The notes: generated by a model from the sequence alone, not told the origin. A stretch of DNA of 64,000 nucleotides from Shimwellia blattae DSM 4481 = NBRC 105725 (GCF_000262305.1 NC_017910.1:372001-436000); one strand, 5' to 3'. Numbered from the stretch's first letter, positions 34,551 through 44,963 are shown. A program made the numbers and translations.

Positions 34551-35981
34551 TCAGTTATTCTGATAAAGGTCTTTATAGAGCCGGCTTTCAAAGCGCACCA
34601 GGGGAAGCCGGCGATTACGCTGATCTGCCGGAGGCACCGCATAACCAGACAGAAACTGCACAAAAGCGACGCGCTGGCCGCTGGCGGTTGTCATAAAGCC
34701 TGCCAGATTATAGACCCCCTGCAGAGAGCCCGTTTTGGCGGAGAGTTTCCCGTCTACGCCTGCCTGGTGTAGACCCGCCCGGTACTGCAAGGTTCCGTCA
34801 TGTCCGGATAAAGGTAGCATTGATATAAAATTCAGTTTGCTGTCATTTTGTGCGATGTACTGCAGTATCTGCATCATGGTGGCGGGGGAGATCAGGTTAT
34901 GGCGCGACAAACCTGAACCGTCCACCAGAATGGTGTTGCCCAGATCGATACCGGCATTTTTCCGCAGCACCTGGCGCACCGCATCGGCCCCGGCCCGCCA
35001 GGTGCCCGGCACGTTGTAATAGCTGCGGCCAATGGTGCGAAATACCGTATCGGCAATCATGTTGTCCGATTTTTTCAGCATTATGCGCAGCAGAGACTGG
35101 AGCGGTGGCGACTGGGTGCTGGCCAGCACCGTTCCCGACGGGCCCGGCTGGGTCTGGCGTACCAGAGAGCCCGCATAGCTGATACCGGCGGTTTTCAGCT
35201 CCTGCTTCAGGATAGCCCCGGCGTAACCGGCCCCGTCCTGAATGGCGAACGCCAGCGGCAGCGGATCCTGGCGCTGGGCCAGGCAGCCGGTCAGGGTGTA
35301 GCGGTTAAGATCGCCCGCCACCACATCCAGCTCGCAATACTGGGCTTCGGCAGAGCCTCTGGGGAGGGTTTTGACCTGGCTGAAGACATTCACCGGGTAA
35401 TAAGAGGCAATGCGCACAAAGGCGGTTTCGCCGGGTTGTGGGCTGTTGAGCGTGACGGAGAAACAGTTGCGATCAACAATCGCCGCCGCAGGTGGAGCGC
35501 TGAAGCACTGGGTCATATCATTCCACGGCCAGCCGGGGGCTTTATCGTGGCTGGCAAATACCGAGGTATCAATCACCACGTTGCCGGTGACCTGGGTTAT
35601 TCCGGCCTTTTTGACCGCATTTACCATATTGCGCAGGCTCTGGCGGCGCAGGGTCGGATCGCCTTCAAAACGGGCGATCAAATCCCCGTTCAGCACCCCG
35701 TCTTTGAGCTCGCCACGGCTTTCCAGTGTGGTGGTGAAACGGTAATCCGGGCCCAGTTGCAGCAGGGCGACCAGGGCGGTGATGACCTTCTGGGTGCTGG
35801 CAGGCAGGGCCATTTGCTGGCTGTGGTACTCCACCACAGGCGCAGGGGCCCCCACTTTTTGTGCAACCATCGCCAGGTTTGCCCCGGCAGGTAACTGACT
35901 CACGTACTCTTCGACATTTGCTGCCTGGGCATTTAGTGCCACTGCGGTAGTAAATCCAATCACAAATCTGGAAAATCGCAT
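34551..35981 (-). CDS. dacB: D-alanyl-D-alanine carboxypeptidase/endopeptidase PBP4
   Basis: A 476-aa class C low-molecular-weight PBP, periplasmic. The signal peptide ends AQA at residue 20. Catalytic motifs: SxxK at S62 (LPASTQKVI), SxN in KKSDNMIADTVF and KTG in SAKTGSLQGVYNLAG. A large insert domain (about 90-260) lies between SxxK and SxN, as usual. It cleaves D-Ala-D-Ala and peptide cross-links. Followed without a gap by basR and basS. Divergent from greA. Confidence 0.96.
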   Translation of the reverse strand: MRFSRFVIGFTTAVALNAQAANVEEYVSQLPAGANLAMVAQKVGAPAPVVEYHSQQMALPASTQKVITALVALLQLGPDYRFTTTLESRGELKDGVLNGDLIARFEGDPTLRRQSLRNMVNAVKKAGITQVTGNVVIDTSVFASHDKAPGWPWNDMTQCFSAPPAAAIVDRNCFSVTLNSPQPGETAFVRIASYYPVNVFSQVKTLPRGSAEAQYCELDVVAGDLNRYTLTGCLAQRQDPLPLAFAIQDGAGYAGAILKQELKTAGISYAGSLVRQTQPGPSGTVLASTQSPPLQSLLRIMLKKSDNMIADTVFRTIGRSYYNVPGTWRAGADAVRQVLRKNAGIDLGNTILVDGSGLSRHNLISPATMMQILQYIAQNDSKLNFISMLPLSGHDGTLQYRAGLHQAGVDGKLSAKTGSLQGVYNLAGFMTTASGQRVAFVQFLSGYAVPPADQRNRRLPLVRFESRLYKDLYQNN

Positions 35982-36060
35982 AATCTCGCGTTACGGCCGG
36001 GAAACGTGCCGTCATACTACGGTGCAACACCTGGTAAAGTAAACGGTGGGTGACCCCCGC

Positions 36061-36088
36061 GGAACTTCGCGGTAAAATATTTATCAAA
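36061..36088 (+). promoter_or_regulatory. Sigma-E-type promoter of greA
   Basis: GGAACTT (36061-36067), a 16-bp spacer and TCAAA (36084-36088) fit the sigma-E consensus. A sigma-70 -10-like TAAAAT (36073-36078) with GTGACC 17 bp upstream overlaps it. E. coli greA has the same arrangement of overlapping sigma-70 and sigma-E promoters. Confidence 0.8.
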
Positions 36089-36092
36089 TTGC

Positions 36093-36135
36093 CATAACAG
36101 ACTGGCCCGGCGCTTCTCCGGGTCGGTTTTCTTTT
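36093..36135 (+). ncRNA. GraL-like leader RNA ending at an internal terminator
   Basis: ACTGGCCCGG (36101-36110) pairs over 10 bp with CCGGGTCGGT (36118-36127), followed by TTTCTTTT. An RNA started at the promoter just upstream and ended here would be about 40 nt. This matches the short GraL transcripts described for the E. coli greA leader. The remaining leader (about 90 nt) continues to greA. Start site inferred. Confidence 0.65.
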
Positions 36136-36226
36136 GTTTGTTTCCCGGCAGGCTTCGGCCAGCCGGGTTCTGAGCGCAGTAACCTCCGGGTTGCGCGCCT
36201 GCAGGCCGATTTAACGAGGTATAATA

Positions 36227-36703
36227 ATGCAAGCTATTCCGATGACATTACGTGGTGCCGATAAACTGCGCGAAGAGCTGGATTTCCTGAAATCGGTGCG
36301 CCGTCCGGAGATCATTGCCGCTATTGCTGAAGCCCGTGAGCATGGCGATCTGAAAGAAAACGCGGAATACCATGCTGCCCGTGAGCAGCAGGGGTTCTGT
36401 GAAGGCCGTATTAAGGACATTGAAGCGAAGCTGTCCAACGCCCAGGTGATTGATGTTACTAAGATCCCGAACAATGGCCGGGTGATTTTTGGCTGCACCG
36501 TTACGGTGCTGAACCTGGATAACGACGAGGAAGTGACCTACCGTATCGTGGGTGATGACGAGGCAGACTTTAAACAGAATCTGATCTCGGTAAACTCGCC
36601 GATTGCCCGTGGTCTGGTGGGGAAAGAGGTCGATGACGTGGTCGCCATCAACACCCCGGGGGGGATGGTGGAATTCGAAATCACGAAAGTTGAGTATCTG
36701 TGA
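36227..36703 (+). CDS. greA: Transcription elongation factor GreA
   Basis: A 158-aa protein. The N-terminal coiled coil (about 1-75) carries the tip acidic residues in [18 protein letters not shown]. The C-terminal FKBP-like domain is at about 80-158 ([28 protein letters not shown]). It enters the RNAP secondary channel and stimulates transcript cleavage in backtracked complexes. Long leader with attenuator; terminator downstream; convergent with yhbY. Confidence 0.98.
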   Translation: MQAIPMTLRGADKLREELDFLKSVRRPEIIAAIAEAREHGDLKENAEYHAAREQQGFCEGRIKDIEAKLSNAQVIDVTKIPNNGRVIFGCTVTVLNLDNDEEVTYRIVGDDEADFKQNLISVNSPIARGLVGKEVDDVVAINTPGGMVEFEITKVEYL

Positions 36704-36742
36704 TATTCAGAGTGTAAGGCTTGTTGTAGATTGTAAAGCATA

Positions 36743-36769
36743 GTAAAAGGCCGTAGTTCGGCCTTTTAC
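36743..36769 (+). terminator. Hairpin between greA and yhbY
   Basis: GTAAAAGGCCG-TAGTT-CGGCCTTTTAC is an 11-bp perfect inverted repeat with TTTT/AAAA inside the stem ends. It can serve both convergent genes. Confidence 0.8.
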
Positions 36770-36852
36770 CAGCAAGCGGCCCGTGGCATTTTCGTAGCAC
36801 CACGGGGAGATCCGCTGCTTCAGGGCAAAAAATCGCCAGATTGAACGGTTTT

Positions 36853-37146
36853 TTAGCGTGGAAGTGAAATTATACGCTCTGCGGTTGGGCGATAAAGCAC
36901 CAGCGTTTTACCGATGACCTGTACATTACAGGCGCCGGTTTCCCGCACGATGGCTTCCACGATCAGGGTTTTAGTCTCGCGATCTTCCGAGGCAATTTTC
37001 ACCTTGATTAACTCATGGTGCTCAAGCGCTTGTTCAATCTCGGCCAGTACCCCTTCGGTCAAACCATTATTGCCAAGCAGGACAACCGGCTTGAGCGAAT
37101 GTGCCAGACCTTTCAGGTGCTGTTTTTGTTTAGTACTCAGATTCAT
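36853..37146 (-). CDS. yhbY: CRM-domain ribosome assembly protein YhbY
   Basis: A 97-aa single CRM-domain RNA-binding protein associated with pre-50S particles in E. coli. The signature loop is VVLLGNNGLTEGVLAEIEQALEHHELIKVKI. The start at 37146 (MNLSTKQKQHLKGLAH) matches the family; an extra 19 codons upstream are open but dissimilar. Divergent from rlmE, with which it is conserved as neighbour. Confidence 0.95.
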   Translation of the reverse strand: MNLSTKQKQHLKGLAHSLKPVVLLGNNGLTEGVLAEIEQALEHHELIKVKIASEDRETKTLIVEAIVRETGACNVQVIGKTLVLYRPTAERIISLPR

Positions 37147-37270
37147 CGTATATTTTTGCTTAGGTTGGGATTGAAAACGGGTCATTCTACCGCCATCTCC
37201 CACTTATAGCCAAATAGCAACTGCGCATTTTTTGGCAAGTCGCTGCCGATGAACCCGGATGGAATGTGAA

Positions 37271-37897
37271 ATGACAGGTAAAAAGCGTTCTGCCAGCTCC
37301 AGTCGCTGGCTCCAGGAACACTTTAGCGATAAATATGTTCAGCAGGCACAGAAAAAAGGGTTACGTTCCCGTGCCTGGTTTAAACTTGAAGAGATCCAGC
37401 AAAGTGACAAACTTTTTAAACCGGGAATGACAGTTGTTGATCTCGGGGCTGCACCCGGTGGCTGGTCACAGTATGTGGTCAGCTTAATCGGTGGCAGTGG
37501 CCGCATCATCGCTTGCGATCTTTTACCAATGGATCCCATCGTTGGTGTGGACTTCCTTCAGGGCGACTTTCGTGATGAACTAGTGCTGAAAGCGTTACTG
37601 GAGCGAGTGGGTGATAGTAAGGTGCAAGTGGTGATGTCTGATATGGCGCCAAACATGAGCGGGACACCAGCGGTAGACATCCCCCGTTCAATGTATCTTG
37701 TTGAACTGGCGCTTGAAATGTGTCGGGATGTTCTTGCTCCCGGCGGCAATTTTGTTGTGAAGGTGTTCCAGGGCGAAGGTTTCGATGAGTATCTAAGGGA
37801 AATTCGCTCCCTGTTTACGACCGTAAAAGTTCGTAAGCCGGATTCTTCCCGTGCCCGTTCACGTGAAGTCTATATTGTAGCGACCGGGCGAAAATGA
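37271..37897 (+). CDS. rlmE: 23S rRNA (U2552-2'-O) methyltransferase RlmE
   Basis: A 208-aa FtsJ/RrmJ enzyme that methylates U2552 in the A loop. SAM-binding motif [16 protein letters not shown]; catalytic K-D-K-E residues in [26 protein letters not shown] and SREVY. The ATG at 37271 starts [13 protein letters not shown] like E. coli; an ATG four codons earlier is less likely. Upstream of ftsH (RlmE/FtsJ-FtsH operon). Confidence 0.97.
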   Translation: MTGKKRSASSSRWLQEHFSDKYVQQAQKKGLRSRAWFKLEEIQQSDKLFKPGMTVVDLGAAPGGWSQYVVSLIGGSGRIIACDLLPMDPIVGVDFLQGDFRDELVLKALLERVGDSKVQVVMSDMAPNMSGTPAVDIPRSMYLVELALEMCRDVLAPGGNFVVKVFQGEGFDEYLREIRSLFTTVKVRKPDSSRARSREVYIVATGRK

Positions 37898-38079
37898 TAA
37901 CCAGATTGTCTTTCCTGCTGCGCTAACCTGGTACTCTTATCCGCCCGTAAACGTGCACCACAGGCGTTTGGGGGCAGTGGGTAGTTTACCGGGCAGCAGG
38001 TTTTGAAAGATACTGGATACATAATATCCTGACGCTGTTTTTAACACAGTTGTAATATGAGGTTAATCCCTTGAGTGAC

Positions 38080-40014
38080 ATGGCGAAGAACCTAATACTC
38101 TGGCTGGTCATCGCAGTTGTGCTGATGTCAGTTTTTCAGAGCTTTGGGCCCAGCGAGTCTAATGGCCGTAGGGTGGATTATTCTACGTTCCTGCAGGAAG
38201 TTAATCAGGACCAGGTTCGCGAAGCGCGTATCAACGGACGTGAAATCAACGTTACCAAGAAAGATAGTAACCGGTACACGACTTACATCCCCGTTAACGA
38301 TCCTAAGCTGCTTGATAATTTATTAACCAAAAACGTAAAAGTTGTTGGCGAGCCGCCTGAAGAACCCAGCCTGCTGGCGTCTATCTTCATTTCCTGGTTC
38401 CCGATGCTGCTGCTGATTGGGGTGTGGATTTTCTTTATGCGCCAGATGCAGGGCGGCGGTGGCAAAGGCGCCATGTCGTTCGGTAAAAGCAAGGCGCGTA
38501 TGCTGACCGAAGACCAGATCAAAACCACCTTTGCGGACGTTGCCGGTTGCGACGAAGCCAAAGAAGAGGTGGGCGAACTGGTTGAGTACCTGCGCGAGCC
38601 GAGCCGTTTCCAGAAGCTGGGCGGTAAGATCCCGAAAGGCGTTCTGATGGTGGGGCCTCCGGGTACCGGTAAAACCCTGCTGGCGAAAGCCATTGCCGGG
38701 GAGGCCAAAGTGCCGTTCTTCACCATTTCCGGTTCTGACTTCGTAGAAATGTTCGTGGGTGTGGGTGCATCCCGCGTGCGCGACATGTTCGAACAGGCTA
38801 AAAAAGCGGCACCGTGCATTATCTTTATCGATGAAATCGATGCGGTCGGCCGCCAGCGTGGCGCTGGTCTGGGTGGTGGTCACGATGAACGTGAGCAGAC
38901 CCTGAACCAGATGCTGGTTGAGATGGACGGCTTTGAAGGCAACGAAGGTATCATCGTGATTGCCGCAACTAACCGTCCGGACGTGCTGGACCCTGCGCTG
39001 CTGCGTCCTGGCCGTTTTGACCGCCAGGTAGTGGTTGGCCTGCCGGATGTGCGTGGCCGTGAGCAGATCCTGAAAGTCCATATGCGCCGCGTACCGCTGG
39101 CGCCGGATATCGACGCGGCGATTATCGCCCGCGGTACACCGGGCTTCTCGGGTGCTGACCTGGCAAACCTGGTGAACGAAGCGGCCCTGTTTGCCGCCCG
39201 CGGCAACAAGCGCGTGGTTTCCATGGTTGAGTTCGAGAAAGCGAAAGACAAAATCATGATGGGTGCGGAACGCCGCTCCATGGTGATGACGGAAGCGCAG
39301 AAAGAGTCCACCGCCTACCACGAAGCGGGGCACGCGATTATCGGCCGCCTGGTACCTGAGCACGACCCGGTACACAAAGTGACGATTATCCCGCGTGGCC
39401 GTGCCCTGGGGGTAACCTTCTTCCTGCCGGAAGGGGATGCCATCAGCGCCAGCCGCCAGAAACTGGAAAGCCAGATCTCGACCCTGTACGGCGGCCGCCT
39501 GGCCGAAGAGATCATCTACGGCGTGGAACATGTGTCTACCGGTGCGTCTAACGACATTAAAGTGGCGACCTCCATTGCCCGTAACATGGTTACCCAGTGG
39601 GGCTTCTCTGACAAACTCGGCCCGCTGCTGTATGCCGAAGAAGAAGGCGAAGTGTTCCTGGGCCGCAGTGTCGCGAAAGCGAAACATATGTCTGATGAGA
39701 CTGCCCGTATCATCGATCAGGAAGTGAAGGCGTTAATTGAGCGTAACTATGCGCGCGCCCGGCAGATCCTGAACGACAATATGGATATTCTGCACTCCAT
39801 GAAAGACGCGCTGATGAAGTATGAAACCATTGATGCGCCGCAGATTGATGATCTGATGGCCCGCCGTGAAGTTCGCCCGCCAGCTGGCTGGGAAGGTCCG
39901 AAGGCTAATGGTAATTCAGACAACAACAGCACCCCGAGTGCGCCGCGTCCGGCTGATGAGCCCCGGCCGCAAAACCCGGGCAACACCATGTCCGGGCCGG
40001 TGGATGATAAATAA
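38080..40014 (+). CDS. ftsH: ATP-dependent zinc metalloprotease FtsH
   Basis: A 644-aa inner-membrane AAA+ protease. Two membrane helices (about 4-22 and 99-120) flank a periplasmic domain. Walker A is GPPGTGKT, Walker [12 protein letters not shown], the pore loop FVGVGAS-type, and [23 protein letters not shown]. The zinc site HEAGH lies at about 414-418 with a downstream Asp. It degrades LpxC, sigma-32 and misfolded membrane proteins. Two starts compete: ATG at 38080 (family length) and TTG at 38071, which has a GAGG about 9 nt upstream and adds MSD. Confidence 0.97.
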   Translation: MAKNLILWLVIAVVLMSVFQSFGPSESNGRRVDYSTFLQEVNQDQVREARINGREINVTKKDSNRYTTYIPVNDPKLLDNLLTKNVKVVGEPPEEPSLLASIFISWFPMLLLIGVWIFFMRQMQGGGGKGAMSFGKSKARMLTEDQIKTTFADVAGCDEAKEEVGELVEYLREPSRFQKLGGKIPKGVLMVGPPGTGKTLLAKAIAGEAKVPFFTISGSDFVEMFVGVGASRVRDMFEQAKKAAPCIIFIDEIDAVGRQRGAGLGGGHDEREQTLNQMLVEMDGFEGNEGIIVIAATNRPDVLDPALLRPGRFDRQVVVGLPDVRGREQILKVHMRRVPLAPDIDAAIIARGTPGFSGADLANLVNEAALFAARGNKRVVSMVEFEKAKDKIMMGAERRSMVMTEAQKESTAYHEAGHAIIGRLVPEHDPVHKVTIIPRGRALGVTFFLPEGDAISASRQKLESQISTLYGGRLAEEIIYGVEHVSTGASNDIKVATSIARNMVTQWGFSDKLGPLLYAEEEGEVFLGRSVAKAKHMSDETARIIDQEVKALIERNYARARQILNDNMDILHSMKDALMKYETIDAPQIDDLMARREVRPPAGWEGPKANGNSDNNSTPSAPRPADEPRPQNPGNTMSGPVDDK

Positions 40015-40044
40015 TCATCGCGTCTGATATCATTGAATAATCAC

Positions 40045-40077
40045 AAAACCCCGGTCAGTCTGCCCGGGGTTTTTTTT
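40045..40077 (+). terminator. Terminator after ftsH
   Basis: AAAACCCCGG-TCAGTCTG-CCCGGGGTTTT followed by more T. folP starts 30 nt later. Confidence 0.88.
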
Positions 40078-40106
40078 AACCCCTATTTGTTACGAGAGAA
40101 ACTGCC

Positions 40107-40955
40107 ATGATTCTGACCGCCCAGGGCACTACGCTGGATCTTACCCACCCCCATGTGATGGGGATTCTGAATGTCACACCGGATTCATTTTCTGACGGCG
40201 GTCAGCATAACTCCCTGGTGGAAGCGGTTAAACACGCTAATCTGATGATTAACGCGGGCGCGACCATCATTGATATTGGCGGCGAATCTACCCGCCCGGG
40301 GGCGGCGGAAGTGAGCACGCAAGAAGAGCTGGATCGGGTGATTCCGGTTGTTGAGGCCATCGCCCGGCGCTTTGAGGTCTGGGTGTCGGTAGATACCTCC
40401 AAAGCGGAGGTTATCTGTGAGTCTGCCCGGGCCGGTGCGCATATTATCAATGATATCCGCTCACTGCAGGAGCCCGGCGCACTGGAGGCGGCCGCCCGGA
40501 CAGGGCTGCCGGTCTGCCTGATGCATATGCAGGGGGAGCCGAAGACCATGCAGGCCGCCCCGGCCTATGACGATGTCTTCACCGATGTGATGCAATTTTT
40601 TACCACCCAGATTGCCCGCTGCGAGGCGGCCGGCATTACGAAAGATAAATTGTTGCTCGACCCTGGCTTCGGTTTCGGTAAGAATCTCAGCCATAATTAT
40701 CAGCTTCTGGCACGACTGGCAGAGTTCCACCACTTTGGCTTGCCGCTTCTGGTGGGGATGTCCCGTAAATCTATGGTGGGGCAGTTGCTGAATGTCGGCC
40801 CGAATCAGCGCCTGAGCGGTAGCCTGGCATGCGCCGTAATTGCGGCCATGCAGGGGGCGCAGATCCTGCGGGTTCACGATGTTAAAGAGACGGTGGACGC
40901 CATGCGCGTGGTAGAGGCAACGCTTGCTGCGAAGGGAAATACATATTATGAGTAA
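40107..40955 (+). CDS. folP: Dihydropteroate synthase
   Basis: A 282-aa TIM-barrel enzyme joining p-aminobenzoate to dihydropterin-PP in folate synthesis; sulfonamide target. Signature blocks: [16 protein letters not shown] near the N-terminus, [11 protein letters not shown] and [10 protein letters not shown]. The sulfonamide-contact loop looks wild type by eye. The end overlaps the start of glmM by 8 nt, so the two are coupled as in E. coli. Confidence 0.97.
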   Translation: MILTAQGTTLDLTHPHVMGILNVTPDSFSDGGQHNSLVEAVKHANLMINAGATIIDIGGESTRPGAAEVSTQEELDRVIPVVEAIARRFEVWVSVDTSKAEVICESARAGAHIINDIRSLQEPGALEAAARTGLPVCLMHMQGEPKTMQAAPAYDDVFTDVMQFFTTQIARCEAAGITKDKLLLDPGFGFGKNLSHNYQLLARLAEFHHFGLPLLVGMSRKSMVGQLLNVGPNQRLSGSLACAVIAAMQGAQILRVHDVKETVDAMRVVEATLAAKGNTYYE

Positions 40956-42285
40956 CCGCAAATATTTTGGTACTGATGGTGTCCGGGGTAAGGTGGGGCA
41001 GTCTCCGATTACGCCGGATTTTGTCCTGAAGCTGGGCTGGGCCGCCGGGAAAGTGCTGGCCCGCAACGGCTCCCGCCAGGTGATCATCGGTAAAGATACG
41101 CGTATCTCTGGCTATATGCTGGAGTCCGCACTGGAAGCGGGCCTGGCCGCGGCGGGCCTGTCGGCTGCCTTTACCGGCCCGATGCCGACCCCGGCCATCG
41201 CTTACCTGACCCGCACTTTCCGCGCCGAAGCCGGGATTGTTATCTCTGCGTCTCATAACCCTTACGACGATAACGGCATTAAATTCTTCTCTACCGAAGG
41301 CACCAAATTGCCGGACGACGTAGAAGCCGCGATTGAAGAGAGCCTTGAGCAGGAGATTAGCTGCGTTGAGTCTGCCGATCTTGGTAAAGCGGCGCGCATT
41401 GTGGATGCGGCGGGCCGGTATATTGAGTTTTGTAAGGGGACGTTCCCGAATGAGCTGAGCCTCAGCAAACTTAAGATTGTGGTTGATTGTGCCAACGGCG
41501 CCACCTACCACATTGCCCCCAGCGTGCTGCGGGAGCTGGGCGCTGAGGTGATCGCCGTGGGCTGCTCGCCAAACGGGCTCAATATTAACGATCACTGCGG
41601 CGCCACCGATGTGCGCATGCTGCAGGAGCGCGTACTGGCGGAAAAAGCCGATCTCGGCATTGCGCTGGATGGCGACGGTGACCGGGTTATCATGGTGGAC
41701 CATGAAGGCAACAAAGTGGACGGCGATCAGATCCTCTACATTATTGCCCGGGAAGCCTTACGCCAGGGGCAGCTTCAGGGGGGGGCCGTTGGCACCCTGA
41801 TGAGCAATATGGGGCTGGAGCTGGCGCTGAAAGACCTGGGGATCCCGTTTGCCCGGGCCAAAGTGGGCGACCGCTACGTGCTGGAAACCATGAAAGAGAA
41901 AGGCTGGCGCATCGGCGCGGAGAACTCCGGCCATGTGATCCTGCTGGATAAAACAACCACCGGGGACGGTATCGTCGCCGGGTTGCAGGTGCTGGCGGCC
42001 ATTGCCCGTAACCATATGACGCTCAAAGATCTGTGTGGCGGCATGAAACTGCTGCCGCAGATCCTTATCAATGTCCGCTACACCGCAGGCAGTGGCGATC
42101 CGCTGGAAAATGCCACGGTGAAAGCCGTGACCGCCGCAGTGGAAGAGGAACTGGGTAACCGGGGACGGGTACTGTTACGCAAATCCGGCACGGAGCCGCT
42201 GATCCGCGTGATGGTCGAAGGGGAGAACGAAGCCCTGGTCACCGGGCTGGCAAACCGGATTGCCGATGCGGTAAAAGCGGCCTGA
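40948..42285 (+). CDS. glmM: Phosphoglucosamine mutase GlmM
   Basis: A 445-aa enzyme interconverting GlcN-6-P and GlcN-1-P for UDP-GlcNAc synthesis. The phospho-serine is S102 in [17 protein letters not shown]. The metal loop is [11 protein letters not shown], and the phosphate-binding loop near the C-terminus is [15 protein letters not shown]. The start at 40948 ([11 protein letters not shown]) fits the family; an upstream in-frame start adds 8 residues within folP. Followed by a 10-bp GC-rich hairpin. Confidence 0.97.
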   Translation: MSNRKYFGTDGVRGKVGQSPITPDFVLKLGWAAGKVLARNGSRQVIIGKDTRISGYMLESALEAGLAAAGLSAAFTGPMPTPAIAYLTRTFRAEAGIVISASHNPYDDNGIKFFSTEGTKLPDDVEAAIEESLEQEISCVESADLGKAARIVDAAGRYIEFCKGTFPNELSLSKLKIVVDCANGATYHIAPSVLRELGAEVIAVGCSPNGLNINDHCGATDVRMLQERVLAEKADLGIALDGDGDRVIMVDHEGNKVDGDQILYIIAREALRQGQLQGGAVGTLMSNMGLELALKDLGIPFARAKVGDRYVLETMKEKGWRIGAENSGHVILLDKTTTGDGIVAGLQVLAAIARNHMTLKDLCGGMKLLPQILINVRYTAGSGDPLENATVKAVTAAVEEELGNRGRVLLRKSGTEPLIRVMVEGENEALVTGLANRIADAVKAA

Positions 42286-42317
42286 GCTGAGCCGCTTATC
42301 GTGCAGGTTAACTGAAC

Positions 42318-42341
42318 TCTCCCGGGTGCCTGCCCGGGAGA
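42318..42341. terminator. Hairpin between glmM and the DcuC-family carrier
   Basis: TCTCCCGGG-TGCCTG-CCCGGGAGA: 9-bp perfect stem between convergent genes. No clear T-run on either side, so termination efficiency is uncertain. Confidence 0.55.
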
Positions 42342-42347
42342 ATAACC

Positions 42348-43817
42348 TCAGGCGTGTTCCGGTACTTTACGCCGGTTGCGCGCCAGCATTACCCCGGCAA
42401 CGGTCACGACCACCAGCCCTGCCAGCCAGGGAACGATAGCCATCAGATGCCCGGAGCGCAGGAAGGTTATCACGATCATCAGCAGCCAGCCGCTCAGCAT
42501 CGGCAGCGCTGTGCGCTTCACTATCTCTACCGGCGAGACCCCGGCAATCCCGGCAATGGCGATAATCACCCCGGCAATGGGCGACAGGGTGCGGCCGATC
42601 CCGGCAGAAATCTGCACCGGCAGCATCATCACCGCCACATTACTGCCAATATGCTCACTGATTTGCGGGATCATCGGCGCGAAGGAGAAAAACGCCGCAT
42701 TGCCCGAGCCCATCAGCGCGGAAATCACAAAGGTGATAAGCGTCATCAGCAGAATAATGGAAGCCGCACTTAACCCGGCATCCCCGGACAGGCTGAGCAG
42801 GGAATCCACCGCGCCCACGGCCTTCAGCCCGGCGGAGAAGACTTCACCGGCCACAATCAGCGTAATCACGCTGGCGAACACCCCGCCCATGGTATCGAAG
42901 ACTTTTTGTAACCCTGCCATCACGTCCCGGGCATTGCGCCAGCGGATATACTCGCAAATCAGGGCGATAGCCAGGCTCAGCAGTACCGCCGTATCCAGCG
43001 TGATACGCAAAGATGAGAACACCAGCTTACTGCACAGCAGCATGATTGCCAGCGGGAGCATGGGTAACAGCAGGTAGAGCAGGGGAGCCTGCGGGGCACC
43101 TGAATCACGGCTTTCGGAGAGCGGATCGCCGCTGGCCGCTTCCGGCTGTGCGCGCTTATCAAAAAAGCGCTGCGTCAGGGCGTGAACCAGGGCGACAAAC
43201 AGAATAACCGGCACCACCACCGGTAGCTGGTCGTTCACAAAATAGTCGACAATCTCAATACCGGCAGTTTTGGCCGCCAGCACGGAGTTCCCTGAGCCCG
43301 GGCCAAACTCCACGGCACAGGTACTGGCAATCACCGCCGCCACGGCGGCGCGGCTGCACCCCAGACGGATCAACAACGGATAGAGGGTGGCCATCAGTAA
43401 CAGGCCAAGCCCGGTTGCGCTGCTGATAAACAGCGATAAAAACTGGCCCAGCACCAGCGCCAGAGCCAGTAACAGGTAGGGTGAATTCAGACGCTGCAGC
43501 GGCCGGGAGGCAATGCGTACCAGCACCTGGCTTGCGCCGGTGACCGACATATAGGTCGCGAAGCCGCCAATCAGCATAATTTGCAGGCCCAGACCGCCGG
43601 TGCGGCTACTCAGGGTATCACGGATATATTCAAAGGCATCCAGCATGCCCAGCCCGGTGGTTTTATGCACCAGGCTGCTGAGGCTGACCCCCTGGGTAAA
43701 CTGCGCAATCAGTAATAAGGCAATACCGGTAAGCAGTAGCACCGACTGGGGGTGGTAGCGTTTGAGGATCAGCCGCCCGGCGAACAGGATGGCGATCAGC
43801 GCAATAATCAACGGCAT
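42348..43817 (-). CDS. DcuC-family C4-dicarboxylate carrier
   Basis: A 489-aa protein with about 12-13 membrane helices. It aligns along its length with E. coli DcuC (TIGR00771): RTGGLGLQIMLIGGFATYMS resembles the RGGDLGMMIMMLCGFAAYM block. Further shared segments are SSATGLGLLLMATLYPL, GSGNAAFFSFAPMIPQ and GRTLSPIAGVIIAIAGIAGVSPVEIVKRT. DcuC exchanges or exports C4-dicarboxylates such as succinate anaerobically. AAGGAG precedes the ATG. It lies 12 nt after iadA in one operon, so aspartate or a related acidic product is a plausible substrate (inference). Confidence 0.85.
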   Translation of the reverse strand: MPLIIALIAILFAGRLILKRYHPQSVLLLTGIALLLIAQFTQGVSLSSLVHKTTGLGMLDAFEYIRDTLSSRTGGLGLQIMLIGGFATYMSVTGASQVLVRIASRPLQRLNSPYLLLALALVLGQFLSLFISSATGLGLLLMATLYPLLIRLGCSRAAVAAVIASTCAVEFGPGSGNSVLAAKTAGIEIVDYFVNDQLPVVVPVILFVALVHALTQRFFDKRAQPEAASGDPLSESRDSGAPQAPLLYLLLPMLPLAIMLLCSKLVFSSLRITLDTAVLLSLAIALICEYIRWRNARDVMAGLQKVFDTMGGVFASVITLIVAGEVFSAGLKAVGAVDSLLSLSGDAGLSAASIILLMTLITFVISALMGSGNAAFFSFAPMIPQISEHIGSNVAVMMLPVQISAGIGRTLSPIAGVIIAIAGIAGVSPVEIVKRTALPMLSGWLLMIVITFLRSGHLMAIVPWLAGLVVVTVAGVMLARNRRKVPEHA

Positions 43818-43829
43818 AGGAACTGCTCC

Positions 43830-44963
43830 TTATTCAAAGTTTCCGCGTACCAGACATTCGCCTTCGCTGTACACCAGGCGCCCTGCGGCAAAAGTCTGCG
43901 CCAGGGAAAAGTCCTCATTCAGCACGCAAATGTCTGCCCGCTCGCCGGGTTGCAGGCGGCCACCGGCGATCCCCAGGGAGCTGGCCACGTTGGCGGTCAT
44001 CATGGCGATGGCCTGGTGCGGCTCTACACCCTGGTTAATCAGCCGGGGCAGCAGGCTGATATTGCCGTTCACCGGGGCGGCGGATAACCCTTCAACCTGG
44101 CCCTGTGCATTGAAGCGCGGCACGCTGCCGTTGCCGTCTGAACTGATGGTGATGCGCTCGTGCGGTACGCCCGCCTCCAGTGCCCACGCAACCGCTTCTT
44201 CCTGGGGGGCAAAGCGGCTGCCGCCGGAGGTCACATCAATGGTGCCGCCGCGCAGCGCAAAGCTGATGGCCTGGTCAAACAGCGGGCGGGTGCGCGCAAC
44301 GTGGGTGGGCGAGAGGTGGTGAATGGGTAACCCGGCATCGCACAGGGCCACCAGCGGCTCCAGCCCTTCCGGCAGCCCGCCCATATGAACGTGGAGCACC
44401 CCTTTTTTACCGGCCAGCAGCGCCGCGACCCGGATATCACTCACCAGGCGCAGTAACTCCTGGTGGGAAGGGAAAGAGCTGCGGTGATCCGCCAGGGCGA
44501 TTTTCACCCCGAGAATATGAGGAATAAAGGCAATATCATCCCGCACGTTGCCCGTAATAGTGCGGGTGGGCAGCTCATAGGAGCCGGTATGCATATAGGC
44601 CCGCAGCCCTTCACTGTTCAGCGCCTGCATTTTGGCATACAAATCTTTCGGGGAGCGAGAGATACCGTCCGTGCCCAGCACCCCGACTACGGTTGTGATC
44701 CCGGCGGCTATCAGGGCGCTGAAGCTGGCCTGAGGGGTACGGCTGGCAAAACCGGCTTCACCGCCGCCGCCGGTCAGATGGATATGCTGATCGATAATGC
44801 CGGGAATGATAATTTTCCCGCGGCAGTCATAGTGGGTAACCGGGAAAGGGAGTGTCGGGATCTGCTCGTCGAGGGCGATAATCTCCCCCCGGCACACTAA
44901 CAGTTGTCTGACCCCTAAATCGTCGGGGGAGTAAATCCGTGCATTGCTCAGTAAGGTAAACAT
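43830..44963 (-). CDS. iadA: Isoaspartyl dipeptidase IadA
   Basis: A 377-aa binuclear-zinc amidohydrolase that cleaves beta-aspartyl dipeptides from damaged proteins. Aligned with E. coli IadA (390 aa) all ligands are kept: H60 and H62 (DQHIHLTGGGGEAG), the carboxylated Lys K154 (LGVKIALADHRS), H193 (HVHMGG), H221 (SPTHVAR) and D276 (SSDGNGS). The start at 44963 gives the family N-terminus; the open frame continues 26 codons upstream. First gene of an operon with the DcuC-like carrier, divergent from a LysR gene. Confidence 0.9.
   Translation of the reverse strand: MFTLLSNARIYSPDDLGVRQLLVCRGEIIALDEQIPTLPFPVTHYDCRGKIIIPGIIDQHIHLTGGGGEAGFASRTPQASFSALIAAGITTVVGVLGTDGISRSPKDLYAKMQALNSEGLRAYMHTGSYELPTRTITGNVRDDIAFIPHILGVKIALADHRSSFPSHQELLRLVSDIRVAALLAGKKGVLHVHMGGLPEGLEPLVALCDAGLPIHHLSPTHVARTRPLFDQAISFALRGGTIDVTSGGSRFAPQEEAVAWALEAGVPHERITISSDGNGSVPRFNAQGQVEGLSAAPVNGNISLLPRLINQGVEPHQAIAMMTANVASSLGIAGGRLQPGERADICVLNEDFSLAQTFAAGRLVYSEGECLVRGNFE

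Noticed and set aside
38323..39687. 454-codon minus-strand frame opposite ftsH
   Set aside because: Antisense shadow of a highly conserved gene; His/Phe/Gln-rich translation typical of such shadows.
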